From contig NZ_JACGLT010000010.1 of NCBI RefSeq assembly GCF_014062315.1, forward strand, positions 109,627-173,626: a DNA stretch of 64,000 nt, written 5' to 3'. A model generated the notes under the pieces. The model saw only the letters and a list, made by a program, of their open reading frames with translations, did no database searches and had not been told where the DNA came from. The first letter of the stretch is position 1. Each line of letters starts with the position of its first letter. Made by a program: the position numbers and the translations under genes. This document shows, one piece after another, positions 1 through 9,596 of this stretch. The stretch comes from Gelidibacter maritimus. GTDB taxonomy: Bacteria; Bacteroidota; Bacteroidia; Flavobacteriales; Flavobacteriaceae.

Positions 1-1
1 T

Positions 2-1723
2 AATACTACAGGATACAATTATAGAGAATCTCCTGGAAATTCTTTTACTGACACCCAATTTTTCAATATTAAGCGTGATGAGGATGGTAATATAATTGAG
101 GATAGACCTGATACCTTTTTAAATGAGGTTAGAGAATCCAACAGAGAAAGAAATAGCTTTACTACCAACGTTGGTGTTGAGTGGTATATAAACAATACAG
201 CTTCACTGACCACATCCTTGGTTTATAGAAATAGTAATAGTGATAATACCTCTACCAACTTCAGTAGAGAATTCGACTCAAATAACAATCTGACTTCAAC
301 ATCAGAACGTTTCAATCCTGAGCAAAGAGATGATAAAACCATCCAGTACTCTGTCAATTTTGACAAACAATTCAATGACAACAGTCAGCATAAATTGACG
401 TTCGATTTTCAATATGAAACAAGTGATGAAGACAATAGATCATTCATCGCTCAAGATGGTTCCAACGTTGAGCGTATAAATACACTTCAAACTCAAGATA
501 ATATTTTGTTACAGGCTGATTATGTACATCCTTTAGGAGAGAGCAGTCAGTTTGAACTTGGTTATCGCGGTAGTTTCAATGAAATGGATACCGACTATAG
601 CTTGGAGTTTTACGAAAACGGTAACTATGAATTGGATACGGATGTCAGCAATAATTTGATTTATAGAGATTATGTCAATGCCGTTTACACACAGTTTGGC
701 AGTAAGTTAGGTAGTAAATTTTCTTACTTGATGGGCCTCCGAATGGAGTCTTCCCGTGTGACCATTAACCAATTGACCACGAACGATTTACAAAAAAAGA
801 ATTATACAGATTTGTTCCCAACAGTCAATTTAGGTTATGAAATAACCGATAGCCAAAGCATTCAGTTAGGCTATAACCGTCGTATCAGAAGACCACGTTC
901 TTATTTTATCAACCCATTCCCTTCAAGAAGTAGTCCAACAAGTGTATTTCAAGGAAATCCAGATATTGACCCAAGTTTCTCTAACAAAGTTGATTTAGGG
1001 TATTTATGGAAATTCAACAAGTTTACATTAAACTCTTCTATTTATTATGAGAGAGCAACTGATGTTTTCAACTTCATCAGCGAAGCTACAGGCGATTACT
1101 ATATTAGAGATATCAACTTTACAATCAATGAAAATGAACCCGATTTTGACAATATAACCTCTCAATATGAAAGTGTGATTCCTGTGATAAGAAGAACACC
1201 TATCAATTTGGCTACAAACGATAGATTTGGTTTTGAATTTACTTTAGCATACCGAGCTTCGAAAGATTGGAATGTGAATGGAAACTTCAACTTGTTCCAG
1301 TCTAAAACGGAAGGCATTTACAATAATGTAGATTACGGCGCAGAAAATTTAAGTTGGTTCTTCCGTTTAAACAATAAATATACCTTACCTGGGAAGATTG
1401 ATTGGCAAACAAGAATATTTTATATGGGACCTAGTGAGGATGCCCAAAACAAACGTGATGGCATGTTTTCTACTGACATGGCCTTTAGTAAAGACCTGTT
1501 TGACGATCGTGCCTCTATTGCATTCAACGTAAGCGATTTGTTTGATACAAGAAAAAGATCCATGGAGTCGTTCACACCGTCGTATATAAGTTCATCAGAG
1601 TTTCAGTGGAGACCTCGTAGCTATAACATATCATTCACCTATCGTTTCAACCAACAGAAGAAACAACAAAGAAATATGGAGCGTAGCAATGGTGGCGATG
1701 AAGATTTCGAATTTCAAGGATAA
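2..1723 (+). CDS. TonB-dependent receptor / outer-membrane beta-barrel family protein, 3' part
   Basis: The reading frame is open from the first bases of the window to a TAA at 1721-1723, so this is the C-terminal 573 residues of a gene that begins upstream. The sequence is a run of alternating polar/aromatic beta strands ending in the strand ISFTYRF, as expected for the barrel of a large Bacteroidota outer-membrane protein. After the last strand comes a charged Gln/Arg/Asp/Glu-rich tail. This fits the family with a carboxypeptidase-like N-domain, plug and barrel, but those N-terminal parts lie outside the window, so the substrate cannot be guessed. An internal ATG at 218 is not the start, because the barrel pattern continues upstream of it. 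A strong bidirectional terminator follows. Confidence 0.8.
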   Translation, partial: NTTGYNYRESPGNSFTDTQFFNIKRDEDGNIIEDRPDTFLNEVRESNRERNSFTTNVGVEWYINNTASLTTSLVYRNSNSDNTSTNFSREFDSNNNLTSTSERFNPEQRDDKTIQYSVNFDKQFNDNSQHKLTFDFQYETSDEDNRSFIAQDGSNVERINTLQTQDNILLQADYVHPLGESSQFELGYRGSFNEMDTDYSLEFYENGNYELDTDVSNNLIYRDYVNAVYTQFGSKLGSKFSYLMGLRMESSRVTINQLTTNDLQKKNYTDLFPTVNLGYEITDSQSIQLGYNRRIRRPRSYFINPFPSRSSPTSVFQGNPDIDPSFSNKVDLGYLWKFNKFTLNSSIYYERATDVFNFISEATGDYYIRDINFTINENEPDFDNITSQYESVIPVIRRTPINLATNDRFGFEFTLAYRASKDWNVNGNFNLFQSKTEGIYNNVDYGAENLSWFFRLNNKYTLPGKIDWQTRIFYMGPSEDAQNKRDGMFSTDMAFSKDLFDDRASIAFNVSDLFDTRKRSMESFTPSYISSSEFQWRPRSYNISFTYRFNQQKKQQRNMERSNGGDEDFEFQG

Positions 1724-1762
1724 TTCATGTGCTCAATGTGAATGGCATTGAGCACCCAACAT

Positions 1763-1800
1763 AAAAAAAGCGGTTTCAAATATTTGAAACCGCTTTTTTT
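1763..1800. terminator. Bidirectional rho-independent terminator
   Basis: A perfect hairpin (AGCGGTTTCAAA paired with TTTGAAACCGCT) is flanked by an A-run on the left and a T-run on the right. It can end both the plus-strand receptor gene and the minus-strand gene at 1825-2022. Confidence 0.9.
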
Positions 1801-1824
1801 ATGTTATATGTTTAAGAGTGATTT

Positions 1825-2022
1825 TTATAAATCCTCTAAGGTGCTTGCTGACGCTTCCTTTTTTGCCTTACGTTCTGCTTTCATCTCTTTAAAACGCTCC
1901 ATTGAAGCTCCAAAGACCCAATATGGAATAACAAAGGTCATTAAAAAAATCATTAACCAAAAACCCATGGTCAATATCGTCATAAACGCCAAAAATCCTA
2001 AATACTGGTCAAATGTAAACAT
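1825..2022 (-). CDS. Small conserved-type membrane protein, 65 aa
   Basis: The protein has an N-terminal hydrophobic half with room for one long or two short membrane segments (about residues 7-38), then a basic, helical, Lys/Glu/Ala-rich cytoplasmic tail. ATG at 2022-2020. It sits convergent to the receptor gene and shares its bidirectional terminator, which supports a real transcript. I do not recognise a named family. Small proteins of this type (membrane hairpin plus charged tail) are frequent in flavobacteria, and nothing in the context suggests a job. Confidence 0.6.
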   Translation of the reverse strand: MFTFDQYLGFLAFMTILTMGFWLMIFLMTFVIPYWVFGASMERFKEMKAERKAKKEASASTLEDL

Positions 2023-2543
2023 GTTGCAAGTTGTTTTTAATAATTATAGCAAAGATAGGAGAAACGTTTAGTTTATACAATACCTACTTTAAGATTTATT
2101 AACATAGTTTTTAAGATATCAGACGCTTTTGGACAAGCCGTACATTAATTTTGATATTTATACACCAACAAAAAACGTTTTATTTATGATTTTAAATGTT
2201 GTATCAATGACGTCTAAGATCTGTATCGGTAAATTACCTCCTTAAAATAACCACGACATTTAAAAACTTAGTCGGTTTGAGAAGCGATATTATTTTAAAA
2301 TATCTGCCATACTAAATTTATTTCCTAAGGAAACAATTATTTAGGATACTATATATTAGATGGGTTAACGCACGTGGGGGCGCAATCGTATCTTGATTTT
2401 CTCGTTAATAATTCATAAGTAGTTGTATTGTAAGATATCACACAAAAACTGTTTATATTTTATGAGTTGTAAATGAACTAATTATTTCAGAAACCCATAG
2501 GAATTATTCTATAATTCCACTATCGATTTTCCCTCAAAATGGC
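2023..2543. other. Intergenic region upstream of fumC
   Basis: About 520 bases of AT-rich sequence between divergent genes. I see no ORF longer than about 20 codons and no repeat. Only the promoter box at its right edge is recognisable. Confidence 0.5.
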
Positions 2544-2551
2544 TAACTTTG
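2544..2551 (+). promoter_or_regulatory. Bacteroidota -7 promoter box for fumC
   Basis: TAACTTTG is a perfect match to the Bacteroidota -7 consensus TAnnTTTG. It lies 24 bases before the ATG at 2576. It also overlaps an in-frame TTG at 2549, which therefore cannot be the translation start. Confidence 0.6.
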
Positions 2552-2575
2552 TTAACTAATCATTCATCAGATATT

Positions 2576-3973
2576 ATGGAATACAGAATTGAAAAAGACA
2601 CTATGGGCGAGGTTAAAGTTCCTGCCGATAAACTTTGGGGTGCACAAACAGAACGCTCCCGAAATAATTTTAAAATTGGTGCTGTGGCATCTATGCCAAT
2701 AGAGATTATTTATGGTTTTGCATATCTAAAAAAGGCAGCAGCGTTTACAAATTGTGAATTGGGAGTTCTACCGATTGAAAAACGCGATTTGATTGCACAA
2801 GTCTGTGATGAAATATTGGAAGGTAAGCACGATGACCAATTTCCGTTAGTTATATGGCAAACTGGTTCTGGCACACAAAGCAATATGAATGTCAATGAAG
2901 TAATTGCCAATAGAGCGCAACAATTGGCAGGTAAGAAAATTGGCGAAGGAGACCCTGTTATTAGTGCCAACGATGACGTTAATAAATCGCAATCTTCAAA
3001 CGATACGTTCCCAACAGGAATGCATATTGCTATTTACAAAAAAATCGTTGAAAATACGGTTCGGGGCATTATTCAGTTACGGAATACTTTACATAAAAAA
3101 GCTAACGATTATAAAAATGTTGTAAAGATTGGTAGAACCCATCTCATGGATGCAACCCCTATAACACTCGGACAGGAAATTTCGGGTTATGTAGCACAAT
3201 TGGATTATGGCTTAAAAGCTTTAGAAAACACCTTGCCACATTTGAGCGAGCTGGCACTTGGCGGTACTGCTGTTGGTACAGGGTTGAACACTCCAAAAGG
3301 GTATAGCAAGCGTGTAGCAGAGTTCATTGCCAAATTTACGGAACTACCTTTTGTCACCGCTCCAAATAAGTTTGAGGCACTTGCTGCGCACGATGCTTTG
3401 GTAGAAACACATGGTGCATTAAAACAATTAGCGGTAAGTTTAAATAAAATAGCCAATGACATCCGTATGATGGCCTCCGGTCCAAGAAGTGGAATTGGAG
3501 AAATTATCATTCCAGCTAATGAGCCAGGAAGCTCGATCATGCCAGGAAAAGTGAATCCTACCCAATGTGAAGCTTTAACTATGGTCTGTGCCCAAGTTAT
3601 GGGTAATGATGTTGCTGTAACCGTTGGTGGCACTCAAGGCCATTATGAGTTAAACGTTTTTAAACCTATGATGGCGGCAAATTTATTGCAATCGGCCCAA
3701 TTATTGGGTGACGCCTGTAAGAGCTTTGATGAGCATTGTGCACAGGGTATTGAGCCCAATCATGATGTCATTGAACATTTATTGAATAACTCGTTAATGC
3801 TGGTGACTGCTTTAAATACTAAAATAGGCTATTATAAAGCTGCTGAAATTGCTAACACAGCACATAAAAACGGTACCACCTTGAAAGAAGAAGCTGTCAA
3901 TTTAGGATATGTTACTGCAGAAGAATATGACGAATGGGTGAAACCAGAAGACATGGTTGGCGGACTTAAATAA
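2576..3973 (+). CDS. fumC: Fumarate hydratase class II
   Basis: Catalyses reversible hydration of fumarate to (S)-malate in the TCA cycle; cytosolic homotetramer. The 465-residue length fits FumC. The N-terminus, with the motif [11 protein letters not shown] (residues 15-25), aligns with E. coli FumC. The catalytic loop signature [11 protein letters not shown] is at about residues 318-328, the substrate-binding SGTQSNMN at about 98-105, and the active-site GRTHLMDA at about 186-193. I chose the ATG at 2576 because the upstream TTG lies in the promoter box and FumC proteins begin at this point. It is an iron-free class II enzyme, so it should be oxidant-resistant (family knowledge). It is transcribed alone, with a terminator directly downstream. 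Confidence 0.97.
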   Translation: MEYRIEKDTMGEVKVPADKLWGAQTERSRNNFKIGAVASMPIEIIYGFAYLKKAAAFTNCELGVLPIEKRDLIAQVCDEILEGKHDDQFPLVIWQTGSGTQSNMNVNEVIANRAQQLAGKKIGEGDPVISANDDVNKSQSSNDTFPTGMHIAIYKKIVENTVRGIIQLRNTLHKKANDYKNVVKIGRTHLMDATPITLGQEISGYVAQLDYGLKALENTLPHLSELALGGTAVGTGLNTPKGYSKRVAEFIAKFTELPFVTAPNKFEALAAHDALVETHGALKQLAVSLNKIANDIRMMASGPRSGIGEIIIPANEPGSSIMPGKVNPTQCEALTMVCAQVMGNDVAVTVGGTQGHYELNVFKPMMAANLLQSAQLLGDACKSFDEHCAQGIEPNHDVIEHLLNNSLMLVTALNTKIGYYKAAEIANTAHKNGTTLKEEAVNLGYVTAEEYDEWVKPEDMVGGLK

Positions 3974-4021
3974 TCAGTCCCGATTGGGGCTTTTAAAGAT
4001 TTAAAGCCTTCATAATGTTAT

Positions 4022-4059
4022 AAAAAAGCAAGTTTATTTTAATAACTTGCTTTTTTTTT
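4022..4059 (+). terminator. Rho-independent terminator of fumC
   Basis: The hairpin AAGCAAGTT / AACTTGCTT is followed by nine T residues. It also excludes the upstream ATG at 4047 as a start for the next gene, because that ATG lies inside this terminator. Confidence 0.85.
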
Positions 4060-4094
4060 ACCTAATACGCAGTCAATTTATACAAAATAAAATT

Positions 4095-5333
4095 ATGTCC
4101 ATACTCATTATCAATATCAAAGAGCTGATTCAAGTTAGAGAAAACAACGTGACCATTGTCAAGGGAGCTGATATGAAAACGCTTCCAACCATTAAAAATG
4201 CCTATCTTATTATTGAGCATGATACCATAGTTGAATATGGTCCGATGTCAGATTATGTTGATTATCAAGCTGAGGAGGTCATTGATGCCAATGGCAAGAT
4301 GGTGCTTCCAGCATGGTGTGATTCCCATACCCATATTGTGTATGCAGGAGACCGATCTCAGGAGTTCGTGGATCGTATCAATGGCTTATCATATGAAGAA
4401 ATCGCTGAACGCGGCGGCGGTATTTTAAATTCCGCAGAAGTTCTACAGAATACTTCTGAAGAAGATCTTTATCAACAGTCACTCAAACGACTGAATCGGG
4501 TGATGCAATTGGGCACAGGCGCAGTTGAGATAAAATCGGGGTATGGCTTGACAGTTGAAGCCGAATTGAAAATGCTCCGCGTCATTAAACGACTGAAAAA
4601 GGAGTCTTTGGCCACTATCAAAAGCACTTTACTTGCTGCACATGCAGTTCCGAAGGAATTTAAAGACAATAAGCAAGGTTTTGTAGATCTCGTGGTTTCT
4701 GAAATGATTCCGGAAGTTGCCCAATCAAAACTTGCCGATTATATTGATGTCTTTTGTGAAAAAGGATATTTCGATTTGGAAGACACAGATAGAATTTTGA
4801 AAGCTGGGAAAGCAGTGGGACTCACGCCTAAAATCCATGTCAACCAATTCAATGCGTTTGGTGGCGTAGCTCTGGCTGTGGAGCATAAGGCTCTATCTGT
4901 AGACCATCTTGAGGAAATGAGATCAGAAGACATAGAGGTTTTGAAAAATAGCTCTACAATGCCCGTAGCGCTTCCCTCCTGCTCCTATTTCCTGAGCATT
5001 CCATATTCTCCAGCACGTCAGATTATTGATGCGGGTTTACCATTGGCATTGGCAACAGATTATAATCCAGGTTCCACACCAAGTGGAAATATGAACTTTG
5101 TGGTAAGTACAGCGTGCATTAAATTAAGAATGACACCTGAAGAAGCTATCAATGCTGCTACTATCAATGGCGCTTATGCCATGGGTATTTCAAATCAGTA
5201 TGGAAGTATCTGTAGAGGGAAAAAAGCTAATTTAATCATTACCAAAACTATTGAGAGTTATTATAACCTGCCTTATGCTTTTGGCGACAATCTTATTGAC
5301 ACGGTAATTATAAATGGTAAAGTATTGGAATAA
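4095..5333 (+). CDS. hutI: Imidazolonepropionase
   Basis: Third step of histidine degradation: hydrolyses 4-imidazolone-5-propanoate to N-formimidoyl-L-glutamate. The 412 residues match the HutI amidohydrolase family. The metal-binding HxH is in CDSHTHIVYAGDR (H78, H80), the YGL/KSGYG substrate loop is present, a further metal His is in HVNQFNAFGG, and the Asp ligand is in ATDYNPGS. The start at 4095 gives the usual N-terminus; an upstream ATG (4047) falls inside the fumC terminator. The next pathway enzyme, hutG, lies 1.1 kb downstream on the same strand but behind an opposite-strand gene, so the two are not one operon. hutU and hutH are not in this window. Confidence 0.95.
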   Translation: MSILIINIKELIQVRENNVTIVKGADMKTLPTIKNAYLIIEHDTIVEYGPMSDYVDYQAEEVIDANGKMVLPAWCDSHTHIVYAGDRSQEFVDRINGLSYEEIAERGGGILNSAEVLQNTSEEDLYQQSLKRLNRVMQLGTGAVEIKSGYGLTVEAELKMLRVIKRLKKESLATIKSTLLAAHAVPKEFKDNKQGFVDLVVSEMIPEVAQSKLADYIDVFCEKGYFDLEDTDRILKAGKAVGLTPKIHVNQFNAFGGVALAVEHKALSVDHLEEMRSEDIEVLKNSSTMPVALPSCSYFLSIPYSPARQIIDAGLPLALATDYNPGSTPSGNMNFVVSTACIKLRMTPEEAINAATINGAYAMGISNQYGSICRGKKANLIITKTIESYYNLPYAFGDNLIDTVIINGKVLE

Positions 5334-5372
5334 TTAAGTCTCATCATACGGTTTTATCTATTTTTCATACCA

Positions 5373-5411
5373 TAAAAAAACCCGAAAATCATTAGATTTT
5401 CGGGTTTTTCT
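5373..5411. terminator. Bidirectional terminator between hutI and the coiled-coil membrane protein
   Basis: The hairpin AACCCGAAAATC / GATTTTCGGGTT has an A-run before it and a T-run after it. It is placed between two convergent stop codons. Confidence 0.9.
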
Positions 5412-5431
5412 TTATATCAAATAATCTATAA

Positions 5432-6316
5432 TTATTCTAATGTGAATTCTGTAGTAGACACCAACTCTTTCTTGTTGAAAATATTTACCACGTATCTACC
5501 TTTCGAAAAATCACCATTTGGAGATACAAATTCACAAATATTAAGATTTCTATTTTCGTAATTAAACTTGCTTACCAAACTATAATTTAATACTGTTTCA
5601 TCAAATTGAATCTGCTCATTGGCGCCTAAAACGTTATCATTCGGATCTAAAACCTGAACATACAGCTCTTTATCACCAGCACCTACTAAAGTGTTCTTTG
5701 CAACTGTATAACACAATCTGATTTTATCACTTCGACGCGCTCTTTCGGTCGGGATCAGTTTTCCAGAATTTCTCTCAATCACACCAAATGCTTTTAATCC
5801 TACCGTTTGTAAAACCGCAGCATTTTCAACCACAGTTGCCAACTCTGTATTTTGGACCAATAGTGAATCTGTAAACATTGTACGTTCAGCTAATCTTACA
5901 TTTGTACTATCCAAAGAGGTTGCCAATAACGAGTTTTCAATTTTTAACTTATCATTTTCAGCTAAAAGAGTATTCATTTCTTCTTGTAATGATCGGTATT
6001 TCTTTCTGAAGCTCATTAAACTGTTTACACTGTTTTGAGATATTTTCAAAGAATCCATTAAACCTTGAATTCTATTTCTGGCTTCTGCTAAATCTTCATT
6101 TGCGACTTTATTTTCTCCAATGGCAATATCATACTGTTTTGCCATATTACTTAAATCGTTCATAACCAACTGCTTCTCTTTGGTTAACTCAGCTTCATTT
6201 TGTTTTTTATCATTATATAATTTTGAGGTATAAAAGCCTGTTCCGATAAACAAGGCCAATAAAATCCCCAAGGCAATCTTTAATCCGGTATTTTTGTTAC
6301 TGTTTGAACTTTCCAT
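5432..6316 (-). CDS. Single-pass membrane protein with coiled coil and C-terminal beta domain, function unknown
   Basis: 294 residues. After a polar N-tail comes one hydrophobic helix (about 12-31), then a long coiled coil rich in Glu, Lys, Asn and Leu (about 34-165). A C-terminal globular part (about 170-294) has alternating strands and resembles a small beta-sandwich. The likely topology puts the coiled coil and C-domain in the periplasm. I do not recognise a named domain. It lies between hutI and hutG but on the opposite strand, and shares a divergent upstream region with hutG. No functional link to histidine breakdown is shown. Confidence 0.75.
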   Translation of the reverse strand: MESSNSNKNTGLKIALGILLALFIGTGFYTSKLYNDKKQNEAELTKEKQLVMNDLSNMAKQYDIAIGENKVANEDLAEARNRIQGLMDSLKISQNSVNSLMSFRKKYRSLQEEMNTLLAENDKLKIENSLLATSLDSTNVRLAERTMFTDSLLVQNTELATVVENAAVLQTVGLKAFGVIERNSGKLIPTERARRSDKIRLCYTVAKNTLVGAGDKELYVQVLDPNDNVLGANEQIQFDETVLNYSLVSKFNYENRNLNICEFVSPNGDFSKGRYVVNIFNKKELVSTTEFTLE

Positions 6317-6361
6317 AAGTTTTGTTTTAGTTATTGATACTTAAATTAACACTGGTTTTGT

Positions 6362-6369
6362 TATTTTTG
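6362..6369 (+). promoter_or_regulatory. Bacteroidota -7 promoter box for hutG
   Basis: TATTTTTG fits TAnnTTTG exactly and lies about 60 bases upstream of the hutG ATG. It leaves a 5' leader that contains the inverted repeat at 6387-6407. Confidence 0.45.
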
Positions 6370-6386
6370 ATTATTGGAAAAAATTA

Positions 6387-6407
6387 TGATGTAATTTTAA
6401 TACATCA
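6387..6407. promoter_or_regulatory. Perfect inverted repeat upstream of hutG, candidate operator
   Basis: TGATGTA and TACATCA are perfect complements separated by seven AT-rich bases, in the divergent region between the coiled-coil protein gene and hutG. The spacing and symmetry suit a dimeric repressor. A TAATTTTA box overlaps the centre, so binding could also block an alternative -7 element. Confidence 0.4.
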
Positions 6408-6430
6408 AATGTAAAATTAAATTCTCAAAA

Positions 6431-7465
6431 ATGGAGAAACTTGTTCTATTTAATAAAAATGATTTAGATAAATTACTTATAAAAAGAGCTAATGAATCCA
6501 AATTTGGAGAACATGTCCAATTACTTTCCAATTCTACCCATATATACGATTCGCTAACATCTTTGGACGTTGACTACGTTATATTTGGAATTCCGGAAGA
6601 TGTAGGTGTGTTTGCAAACTATGGAAATCGAGGTGCAGCCAAGGCCTGGGAAGCAACTCTAAAGGTTTTGTTAAACATTCAAAGTAATAGATTTACAAAT
6701 GTAAAAAAAGTCCTCATTCTTGGTCATTTAGACTTCTCCAAAGAAATGGACAAGATTGATAAATATGATGCAAACGACAAAAAACACATCGAAAAAGCAA
6801 GAAAACTTACTGAAAAGATAGACAAGCATGTTACCGATCTCGTTTATCAAATTGTGCGTTCAGGGAAAAAGCCAATTGTTATTGGTGGCGGACATAATAA
6901 TGCTTATGGTAATTTAAAAGGTAGCTCATTGGCTTTTAAAAAACCAATTAATGTCGTTAATTTTGACGCTCATTCTGATTTTAGACGAGAGGAAGGCAGA
7001 CATAGTGGCAATGGATTCAGTTACGCATTTGCTGAAGGTTTCTTGAAGAACTATTTTATTTTCGGCCTGCATGAAAATTATACTTCCGATCATATTTTTA
7101 AGATCTTAGACCGATTTAAAGCATTACAATTCAATACCTTCGAAGCTTTAACCATTAGAAAAGACAAAAAGTTTAAAGCGGAATTGTCGCGCGCTGCAAA
7201 GCATGTGGCCGACAAACCTTTTGGAGTCGAGTTAGATTGTGATGCCATTCAGTATATTCCAAGCAGTGCCATGACACCAAGCGGTTTCAGTATCAAAAGA
7301 GCTCGAACTTATGTGAACTATTTCGGACAACAAAAAAATGTTGTTTATTTACATATTTGTGAAGCAGCGCCAACACCGGAGACAGAGACTATTGTGGGCA
7401 AACTCATTACCTATTTAATTACCGATTTTATGAGGGCAAACCAATCAAGTTATGAAACAAAATAA
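6431..7465 (+). CDS. hutG: Formimidoylglutamase, ureohydrolase (arginase) superfamily
   Basis: Likely hydrolyses N-formimidoyl-L-glutamate to L-glutamate and formamide, the last step of the histidine pathway. 344 residues. The ureohydrolase dimanganese motifs are present: GGGHNN (H155), DAHSD (D179, H181, D183) and the late Asp pair in ELDCDA (D269, D271). The sequence is divergent from agmatinase or arginase, so the substrate rests on family resemblance plus nearby hutI. Its last 14 bases overlap the start of the following membrane-protein gene, suggesting translational coupling. Confidence 0.85.
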   Translation: MEKLVLFNKNDLDKLLIKRANESKFGEHVQLLSNSTHIYDSLTSLDVDYVIFGIPEDVGVFANYGNRGAAKAWEATLKVLLNIQSNRFTNVKKVLILGHLDFSKEMDKIDKYDANDKKHIEKARKLTEKIDKHVTDLVYQIVRSGKKPIVIGGGHNNAYGNLKGSSLAFKKPINVVNFDAHSDFRREEGRHSGNGFSYAFAEGFLKNYFIFGLHENYTSDHIFKILDRFKALQFNTFEALTIRKDKKFKAELSRAAKHVADKPFGVELDCDAIQYIPSSAMTPSGFSIKRARTYVNYFGQQKNVVYLHICEAAPTPETETIVGKLITYLITDFMRANQSSYETK

Positions 7466-7742
7466 ACAATATCGTATCGATTTATGGTTATTTATAGGCA
7501 GTATCTCAGTTTTACTGTACCTCTTATTTATGAACCTTATGTTTGAAGATTCAGGTAGTAACACTTTCAAAGCAATTATGGAGTGGATTACAATTCCGAT
7601 ATTTATTATGGGGGCTTTTATCCCTCTAGTTGTAATTTTTAGGTTTATTGTAAAAAAAACCGTCAGCACTTCATTGGCAATCTTAACTTTACTCTTTTCA
7701 TTATTGGCTGCAGTAATGATCGGATATACCACATTGGCTTAG
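7452..7742 (+). CDS. Small membrane protein with three hydrophobic segments
   Basis: 96 residues with three hydrophobic stretches (about 11-29, 44-66, 74-94) separated by short charged loops. The ATG overlaps the end of hutG by 14 bases in another frame, so it is probably co-translated with hutG. I do not recognise a family. A role in uptake or sensing of a histidine-pathway compound is possible only by position. Confidence 0.65.
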   Translation: MKQNKQYRIDLWLFIGSISVLLYLLFMNLMFEDSGSNTFKAIMEWITIPIFIMGAFIPLVVIFRFIVKKTVSTSLAILTLLFSLLAAVMIGYTTLA

Positions 7743-7797
7743 TTCTTTTAAACTCAGAAATCAACAACCTAACATGTTCATCCACTGGTGTTGGAAC

Positions 7798-9492
7798 TTA
7801 GTTTCCTACCGACCTCAAAGAATCAATCTCACGTTGCAATTTTTCGATTTCATCAGCGTTGGCATTGACTTTAGGAATGGATTGGATGGAATCTATAACT
7901 CTTTGAACATCCGCGTCTGTTGGCACGGTGGTTTCATTATAATAGTACCCGATTCCTTCACTTGCTCTCCAAGCTTCATTTAACTCATCGTATACGGTTT
8001 TGTCCCACTGACTTGGATGTTTGACATCAATCCAGATCACATTCCGATATTCACTGTCCACCAAAGCCAAATCAGGGGTTGCCGAACCGTCAAACTTTTG
8101 TGAATCGGCTTGTACGGCTGATACCGTTCCTAAGAAAAACATGCGCCGGCGTCCGGCAATATCTTTAATATACGGCCTGAACTCTACCGGCTTATTCACT
8201 GACCAGTCGTATTCCTTTCGCGATTCAATAATTTTTAATGGCATAGCAGATACGCCGGCATAACCTTGCTTTTTAGCTGCGTGATCATAATAATAAAGTT
8301 GATCAGTGCCATCTGCCGGCACAAAAACACTATAAGTTAAACTGGTACGTTCATCGCCAATCGGTTCCAATCCAAACCAATGGTACAAACCGCTATAAGC
8401 CTTGGCATCAACGTCTTCAAAATTAAAATCGGTTACAAAAGGTTGTTCATTTTGGTCATCGGGCATATCCGGAATTTTTACAGCAGTTTGCATTTTCCAT
8501 GGCAGAGGATCTGTAAATCCTCCCAAAAACTTTAAGGACTCTGCTTGCAAGCGCGATATATTTTCTGATAAGGTATTTTGTTTGGTCAAAAACGGATGGT
8601 TTTTCATTTCCTCAGGACTGATATAAGTGCCTTTTCCAATCAAGACGCGCTCCAAATAGTCGTTAAAATCGTGCTTTCCACTATCAATGATCATCACCCC
8701 ACCAAAAGTTGGATAAGGAAAAAAGAAACCCTTCCACTTGATTAAACTGACTACTTCCACCCAATTTCCAGAGTCGTTCTTCATATAAAAGGTGTCACCG
8801 GGCTCCATGGTAAACAACTGAAAAATATTGAAGCGCTGCACCACCGCATTGTAGGTATTACGACTGAATTTTAAGGATTCGCCAATCGAGAAGGTCACTG
8901 GAATCCGATTCTCATTTGAAAACCTCGGAAATGGCGACGTACTGGAAACAGAAAAAATCTCCTCCGTATTCTCACTAATTTGCTGCATGGTGTATTTCTC
9001 GGAAGGCTGGATGGCCATTGTCCATCTGTTCTCATTATCTATTCTTACCAAATGAGGCAAAGACACATCTTTTGTTTCTCCAACCGACTCATTGGCCATA
9101 GAAAAGATATTGCGTAATGGTTGGATGCGTTCGTTTTGTGTCAATGGCAATTCGTTGATTTCAACTCTATTCAAGTTATTGAAAACATTATAGGTTTTCA
9201 TATAATCATACATTTTAAAATGCCAACCTACTACATAAAGCAACCCAAGAAACAGAATTAAAAGTCCTAAGATTCCTAAACGGCGCCCCACACCAACGGC
9301 ATTTCTAAACTTTCGCAGCCCAAAAAATAAGACCAGACCAATAAAGAGAATTATAAAAATATATTTTCTAATGAATAACAAAAATGGTTGGTAATCGTCC
9401 CGAAGAAAAAACAACAAGATTATTAAAACCAAGGCACTAATGATGGTGATGGTTTTTTGTCTTGATCCTTTATTCCAATAGTTCTTTATCAT
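7798..9492 (-). CDS. Large membrane-anchored protein of unknown function, last gene of the AAA+/coiled-coil cluster
   Basis: 564 residues. Three hydrophobic segments lie near the N-terminus (about 14-30, 37-59, 72-90), followed by about 450 residues of soluble, mixed alpha/beta sequence and a short coiled coil at the very end (EIEKLQREIDSL). No enzymatic motif stands out. The soluble part has many Trp, Tyr and Phe residues and several Pro-rich turns, more like a structural or ligand-binding domain than an enzyme. It is the 3'-most gene of the seven-gene minus-strand series that starts at 17570. A 34-base array of a 7-bp repeat lies 15 bases before its start codon. Confidence 0.75.
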   Translation of the reverse strand: MIKNYWNKGSRQKTITIISALVLIILLFFLRDDYQPFLLFIRKYIFIILFIGLVLFFGLRKFRNAVGVGRRLGILGLLILFLGLLYVVGWHFKMYDYMKTYNVFNNLNRVEINELPLTQNERIQPLRNIFSMANESVGETKDVSLPHLVRIDNENRWTMAIQPSEKYTMQQISENTEEIFSVSSTSPFPRFSNENRIPVTFSIGESLKFSRNTYNAVVQRFNIFQLFTMEPGDTFYMKNDSGNWVEVVSLIKWKGFFFPYPTFGGVMIIDSGKHDFNDYLERVLIGKGTYISPEEMKNHPFLTKQNTLSENISRLQAESLKFLGGFTDPLPWKMQTAVKIPDMPDDQNEQPFVTDFNFEDVDAKAYSGLYHWFGLEPIGDERTSLTYSVFVPADGTDQLYYYDHAAKKQGYAGVSAMPLKIIESRKEYDWSVNKPVEFRPYIKDIAGRRRMFFLGTVSAVQADSQKFDGSATPDLALVDSEYRNVIWIDVKHPSQWDKTVYDELNEAWRASEGIGYYYNETTVPTDADVQRVIDSIQSIPKVNANADEIEKLQREIDSLRSVGN

Positions 9493-9506
9493 AGTGTTCT
9501 GTTGTG

Positions 9507-9540
9507 GGTTGTCGGTTGTCGGTTGTCGGTTGTCGGTTGT
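9507..9540. repeat. Heptanucleotide tandem repeat (GGTTGTC, 4.9 copies)
   Basis: Perfect 7-bp units placed 15 bases upstream of the ATG at 9492 (minus strand). The same unit, with the same array length of 34 bases, occurs at 12452-12485. Confidence 0.95.
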
Positions 9541-9596
9541 TAAGATAATAATGAATTGTTAATCAAAAATCGCCATTCAAAAATCGTAAATCCCAT

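Noticed and set aside
1742..2071. 109-codon plus-strand frame
   Set aside because: It runs through the terminator hairpin and lies antisense to the small membrane-protein gene.
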